This document shows, piece by piece, positions 58,151 through 64,000 of a stretch of 64,000 nucleotides of DNA. Both the position numbers and the translations under genes were made by a program. This DNA is from Brasenia schreberi (Eukaryota; Streptophyta; Magnoliopsida; Nymphaeales; Cabombaceae), in the NCBI GenBank assembly GCA_036023115.1, contig JAYKKT010000087.1, positions 10,014,501 to 10,078,500 of the forward strand, in the 5' to 3' direction. Below the pieces are notes generated by a model, which worked only from the letters and a program-made list of their open reading frames with translations, searched no databases and was not told the origin of the DNA. Within the stretch, counting starts at the first letter, position 1, and every line of letters starts with the position of its first letter.

Positions 58151-60917
58151 TCATCATCAGAAGATAGAAAACTAGACAACGTTTTGAATGTACGGTTGAT
58201 ATCACATATTTCATCCACATAAGCTTAGGAGAAAAATGCAGCATTTAGTTTTAGCTTCTTGTGCACATTGGAAAGGGAAATTGGATCCTTGAAATTATAT
58301 GACGAATTAGTGCTCTCTCTCTCTCTGTGTGTGTGTGTCGACAGGTATTGATCAATACTAAACTCAACTTCGTTGATGCATTTGTTTATTTAGCACTATT
58401 ACAATCATAAATGCAAATTCTTCGCATTACAACAAATTAGTTTTATTTCATTGAACTTTGGCACTTCCCTCTCACTTACAAGCAACATTTAGAGCATGTC
58501 TTATTAGTCTTCATCCCACGGGATTTTTGACATTCCCCATTTACAGCATGTGGTTCTACCCTATACACATAGTGCCTTGCCACTATGAGGAAGTAAATAA
58601 AATTGGCCAAACTAATAATAGAGAACAGCCCATGATAATAGTCCAAATGAGAAGCATTACGATTGTTCCTGATCCAACCCCCACTGCTCTGGACACAGTC
58701 TTCAAGAGGAAGCTGCTAAAGAAGTTGCCAATAACAAGTGAGGTTGTGAAGTATGAAGTCCCTATGCTCTTCATGGTTTCAGGCGCTTGATCATAGAAAA
58801 ACTCGATCTTCGCGACTTCGGCAACTCCCAACAATGCAAACTGAGGGAGCGGTGTGAAGATGGTAAGAGGCAAAGCTTCTTTGCTGGTTGTAGTCCATGC
58901 TTCTTAACATAACTCAGCCTCTTTCTTTCAGTTAAGCAAGCTATTATCATGATAATAGCAAGCAGAACTAGGCCAGTGCCGAGCCTCTGCAACAGTGTGA
59001 TCACTCTAGGGTTTTTGGTGAACCTTCTCATTACGGGCACGAACCACCGGTCATAGATAATGAGGCTGATTAGCATGAATGTGGTGACGACGGAGTATAG
59101 GCTTGCCGGGGGGATTTTGAAGTGTGGACCCATGCTTCGGTCCAGGGTTGTGCCCTGCTTAATGAAGAGGGTGAGGATCTGGGCTATGATGCTGCAGGGT
59201 ATGACAGATGCAAGGAAGATGGGAATCATCTGTATCATTTGCTTGTTTTCTTCTACTTCAGTCACAGTGCAGAGGGTCCATGGGGTGACTGGAGCTAATC
59301 TCACTGCTTCTTTATTAAGGAACCTGCATGTTGAATAATTCATGTAAAAATGAATTAGCTTTATGATTCATATAAAGTTAATGTTAAATCTAGACCAGTT
59401 CATTAGTAAAGCCAGATAAAAAATCAAACAAAAGCTGTTCGGATTTCAGATTCATCTCCGTTTACCACACTAGTTTAGCTTGCTCGGGCCGAGATGAACC
59501 AAACCAGGATCAAATCAATACTTGCAGAACCAAGCCAAGCTATGTGCGGTTCGATTCACTTATAGTTAGTTGCAAAAATGGATAAACAAGAAAATGCAAG
59601 GCCAAGTGTACCTGAGGCTTGACGTAGGCTCCATCCGGAACTTCCCACTTCTGGTGTACTCTTCTTCCTCCAACTGATGGAGCTCCTTGCGATCAGTTGG
59701 CACCGGCTCCCTACATTTTTGAGCAGCGGCCACTAAAGTCCTAGCCATCTTAGAGAATGGGCTACCTGATGGCCTTTTGTACCTGTAAAATATAGAGCCT
59801 GCCAAGAACACTAGAATTTACACAAGGATCCCAATGGTGGGTATTTCATAGCCTAGGCTCCAATTAACATTGTCTTGGATGTAAACCAGGAAGGTGTTTG
59901 TGAACAAGGTCCCGAAGAAGATGCTGAACATTCACAAATTAAAGAAGGAGAGCTTCTGCTTCCGCTCCCTAAGTTCGAAATCATCTAACTGGTCCGCGCC
60001 CATGGTCGAGATGTTCGGCTTGGTGCCTCCCGTGCCCACTGAAACTATGTAAAGTGCAAGGAAGAAGATCTACTTGCAGAGAACTAGCATGGCAATTACT
60101 AGCTTGGTTTTTGCAAGGGGGAGGCTTTAGTGAAGGCACCGAAACGGCCAGTGTCAACAGGCACATCCCTGTTCAACAGTCAAACTCAAATTCAGCTTTT
60201 GGCATAGCATCTACTAGGTCCGTAAAATGAGCCGACCTGGCCCGGTTCGTACCTTTTCTTTGCTCATCAAAGCTCATACTGAGATGAGCTACAAGGTAAA
60301 GAAGCCAAAGATGAGCTTGCGTGTTGAATTTAACAACTTAAATGCGAGTATATGAACAAATCTTCTTGCTCACGTAATTCAAAATTAGCTTTGAACAGAA
60401 TCTTTATCTTCATTGTAAAGTAGAACTTTTGACCAGTAGAAGGCATGTGGATCCATCTAAATAACAGGGTTAGTATGTTAGATGTATAAATCTAAATGTT
60501 TTTATGCATACACCCAACTTCATGATCCATGCGAACTGACCACTGAGATGAGCAGACCTATTCATAACTCGTCAAAACGACCTACTTGAACTGAGTCCAT
60601 TAACGACCAAGATGGGCATCGGCAATGTAGGCACCTAAAATTGGGGTCATCCAGACCGTGCCTACCCAATTGGTCACATTGTTTGAAGCTGTGACTGTGC
60701 TTGTTAGATAGAGTATGAGGTTTGTTGCAATCCCGTGGTACGCCAATCTCTCAATCACCTCATAGCCTGCACGAAAAGGATAACACATATGAGTTCTTAA
60801 GAGAATGCAACAGCCAAACATGGCCACGAATGAACACAGAATTTCGTATAAACTCCTTGCTCGCGGCCGGCTTTGGTTGTAATTAAATATAAGAAGCCGC
60901 AGACCTATTTGACTGCC

Positions 60918-61003
<86 letters not shown>
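60918..61003. repeat. Compound (CT)n(AT)n microsatellite
   Basis: About 19 CT units then about 23 AT units, inside intron 1 of the minus-strand NPF5 pseudogene. Confidence 0.96.
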
Positions 61004-61006
<3 letters not shown>

Positions 61007-62720
61007 GATAAGATACATTGGAAGCATATATTTTTGGTTGGACCCTAACTATTTCATAGTTTATATCAACGAATAGAGATGACGTCAATAAGGTATTATC
61101 CTTGTCACGTGAACTGTTGTACCATATTGACAAGAATGACACTTTCTTAGTATCCAGCTTAAATCATTTATTAAAGAATGATTAGATACTGAACATAAAG
61201 TATTCTATTATTCATATCATTCTTTTGTATATACACCCAAAATCTTGAAAATAAACATGGAGGTGATTTTCTCTTTTCGAACTTTCTCCAAACAAGGTTA
61301 ATAAAGAAGTCTAGCTCACGGTTTGACCGTGGGTTATAATGCAGAACCCATGGTTTTTAACCTTTGCCTCTGTGTCTCACCCTTAAAAAAAAAATCTAAC
61401 TCGCCACTCGTGCTAACTGGTAAGTTCTTGCAGAAGTGATCGGTCGATGTGAAGATGACTCTGTTCTGGAGACTAACGGGTCTCTTCTTTTGGATGTTTG
61501 CGACTGGGATCCACCGGTGGACGGAAGTTTGTGACTGGCATCTACCAATGGGCTCTACCACTTTGACATTTAATGCACGAAGTTCTCTGTCCAAGATTAT
61601 CAATCTCGCGGAGCAACCTTTTTTTTATATTCTATTTGAGATTGGAGCCATCCGCGAGGTCAAGGGTGCGCCCACTTTGCAACTGGGCTCGCTAACCCTC
61701 ACAACACTTCAAACTTGGGTCAGACAAGTTGTGCACCCAGTTGGCCTGGTTTTTGTACTTGCTTGGCATGCTTATTTACGAATAAACAATCAGACAAGCT
61801 GCACCCCATACAAATTTCGTCATATTATATATGACAGATTCTGGGTCATATTCGATCGCCGCCATCCATCTGTAGTTGGGAAGCTTACACTAAAGGAACT
61901 TGGAATTTTGTGCATCTCCATCAAGTGAGATGTGTGGAAGAGATGAGCCGGTCCTTGTTCTTTGTTCGGCTAGCTGGGTTAGCGCATAATTTGGATACAT
62001 ACATCTTACTGCACTTTTTAGCAATTGAACTCCTGACCTCTCCTCACTCCTTACTGTTATACTATTCCTCATTGTTGAATTTCCCTTTTATGAACATATG
62101 ACTTAGTTGAAAAAATAACATGTGAGAGAGAACCGTTGTTTTGCAGGTTTTTCTGCTTTTATTTAAAATGTATTTAGTACATTATTGTACCAGACTTCAA
62201 GTCTCTGACTACATGTTCTTCTCCAACTTCATTCAAAAAACTCAAGCAGTTGCTCTCTCCCGTCTAAAAGCCTTTATGGATAAATTGGTTCGGATAAAAT
62301 CAATGACATGATCGAATCCGTTAGCACTGGTAAATCCTGCAGGTCCACCAAGTGATCACGGATCAATTAAAAGCTTCTGTCTTAATGATTAGTGACGATC
62401 TCATTGATGACCAAGTTGTTCAACTTTTATTTGTAGATTAAACAAATTGCTTTCCGAAGCCAGTGCTAATTGTGGCATCAACCAAGTAGACTTTAGGTTG
62501 CATGAATTTACCCAATTCATCGAAAAAAAGTGAAAATCCCTTCTGGAGTTGGAATTACTAGGTAATTTGATTAAGTTTAGTCAAGTACGCACAATCCAGT
62601 AAGATCACGAACAAAGAAGACAGAACTGATGCATCTAAACTTCCTACTCGCATAAAGGTTTAGAGCTAAAGCTTCAATCCCTTGTTAGCAAAGCTGGTTG
62701 TATAGCAGTCGTACATATGT

Positions 62721-62832
<112 letters not shown>

Positions 62833-62989
62833 CGTTACCTACGATGAAGGAGCAAGCTTTCCATCCGCCTCTTTTTGATCGGAGAACTGGTCGGCCTTTG
62901 AGATCAACACTTCCATCCTTGGTGAAGCCATCATCTGCTGCTGTGCCGACTGCTGCTTGATGGTGCTGCTGCTCCATATCGATCACTTA

Positions 62990-64000
62990 CTATCCACCTT
63001 GGAGCTCTATCAATTTCTCCTAATTATCTCTCTATATAACAACAAAGTTCACACACCAATCGTCAAACTCAAGTTGCGGGAATGACGTATGACGGCAGAA
63101 GTGCAGATGATCATTGCCTTCTGAAAACCAAGCTGTCCATTTTTTCGTAGTGGATGGCTGTTGATTTACATCCCCTTTCCACGGCTGGCTCCTTAGTTAT
63201 TAGTCTGGTGCTTATACATACTTACACATATACGTACCTACATAATAATGTATGTATGTATATATGCATGTATATGAAGATGTTCTTGTATCTTCTCTTA
63301 GTATTGCCTATCACACACAAGTACTTACAATTGACAAATTTATTGCTGCATTTGGTCAACCAAACAAATCAAGCCCTCATGTCCTTGATCATTTTGTAAA
63401 AACTTTAAAGTTGTGATCTTTCTTCAATAAGGACTCATGGCGGGCCTTTTGGTAGGTTTGGACCAAGTCGGGCGCAGTTCAATGCAAAGGGCCTAATGCA
63501 CTTTTGACCCGACCAAGACCCAGCTTGACATCAGTGGTGCTTTGGTCATCAAAATGGTCGACCAACCATCAGGAGGAGCAGAGAATAGGGGGGGCTATAG
63601 GGGCCATGGCCCTCTCTGGAATTTTCATAACTAATCAATGCTTCGTGAACTTCGAGCAACAGAAGTAGGGGTGTTCATGGTTCAGTTCTAACCTTAACTT
63701 TCAAACCTCTCAATGGCTAGAACCACTCATTTGGTTCGGTCCTGACGATTTGGTTTGGTTCTGAGGGTTCCATGGACACCCCTAAACAGAAATGGCTACA
63801 TGAGATTTTGATATAAGAGCTCCCTTTCAAATTTTGGCAATTCAAATAGTAAAGAGGTCTCCCTCTCCCTCTCTCTATACTTTGACTTGAATCTGGAAAA
63901 TCTCGACTTTGATTGCATTGACTGCCGACGTCCATCACGAAAAGAGTTTGACAAATTGGTCGTGATCATATATATTATCGATATACCATTGGCGTCCATC
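62990..64000. other. 5' flank of the minus-strand NPF5 pseudogene
   Basis: Presumed former promoter region and intergenic sequence. Short frames only; no recognisable gene or transposon. Confidence 0.45.

Noticed and set aside
61449..61928. 159-codon open frame on the plus strand.
   Set aside because: It lies in the intron of the minus-strand NPF5 pseudogene, shows no recognisable domain or splice partners, and has low-complexity composition; probably chance.

Overview
This is nuclear DNA of a flowering plant. The evidence is many small exons with GT-AG introns, two genes with plant-specific domain layouts (DEG2, plant BARD1), a plant-type U2 snRNA-like sequence, a telo-box next to the BARD1 start, and plant RTE, Copia and hAT transposons. 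The introns are unusually long and full of transposons, which suggests a TE-rich genome. I cannot name the species.

Layout. (1) 682-26851, + strand: nineteen exons of the chloroplast protease DEG2. The first exon (transit peptide) lies before the window. The first intron seen is 14.7 kb and holds two non-autonomous Copia-like elements, two or three hAT-type elements and a near full-length RTE LINE. (2) About 26.9-35.3 kb: intergenic, with a 37-bp palindromic tandem repeat, a damaged U2 snRNA-like locus and a LINE scrap. (3) 35497-50778, + strand: complete BARD1 (RING, extended PHD, two BRCT), 12 exons, 632 aa. Its introns hold a LINE split by two hAT insertions, a hAT MITE and a younger LINE copy. 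(4) 50.8-55.8 kb: intergenic, with microsatellites, two SINE-like repeats and a 272-bp tandem duplication. (5) 56096-62986: two NPF5-type (PTR family) transporter genes, tail to tail. Both are pseudogenes.

The two intact genes have unrelated jobs: DEG2 acts on thylakoid and stromal proteins in the chloroplast, BARD1 acts in the nucleus in DNA repair and WUSCHEL control. What unites the window is transposon history. I find about a dozen RTE copies, many with recognisable target-site duplications (TSDs). Insertion order can be read from nesting. The most unusual elements are the two Copia-like ones at 854-3101 and 11036-14628. They have LTRs, a primer-binding site and 5-bp TSDs but no gag-pol; they carry spliced pieces of at least five unrelated host genes.

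All similarity statements rest on recognition by eye. No alignment or database search was run.
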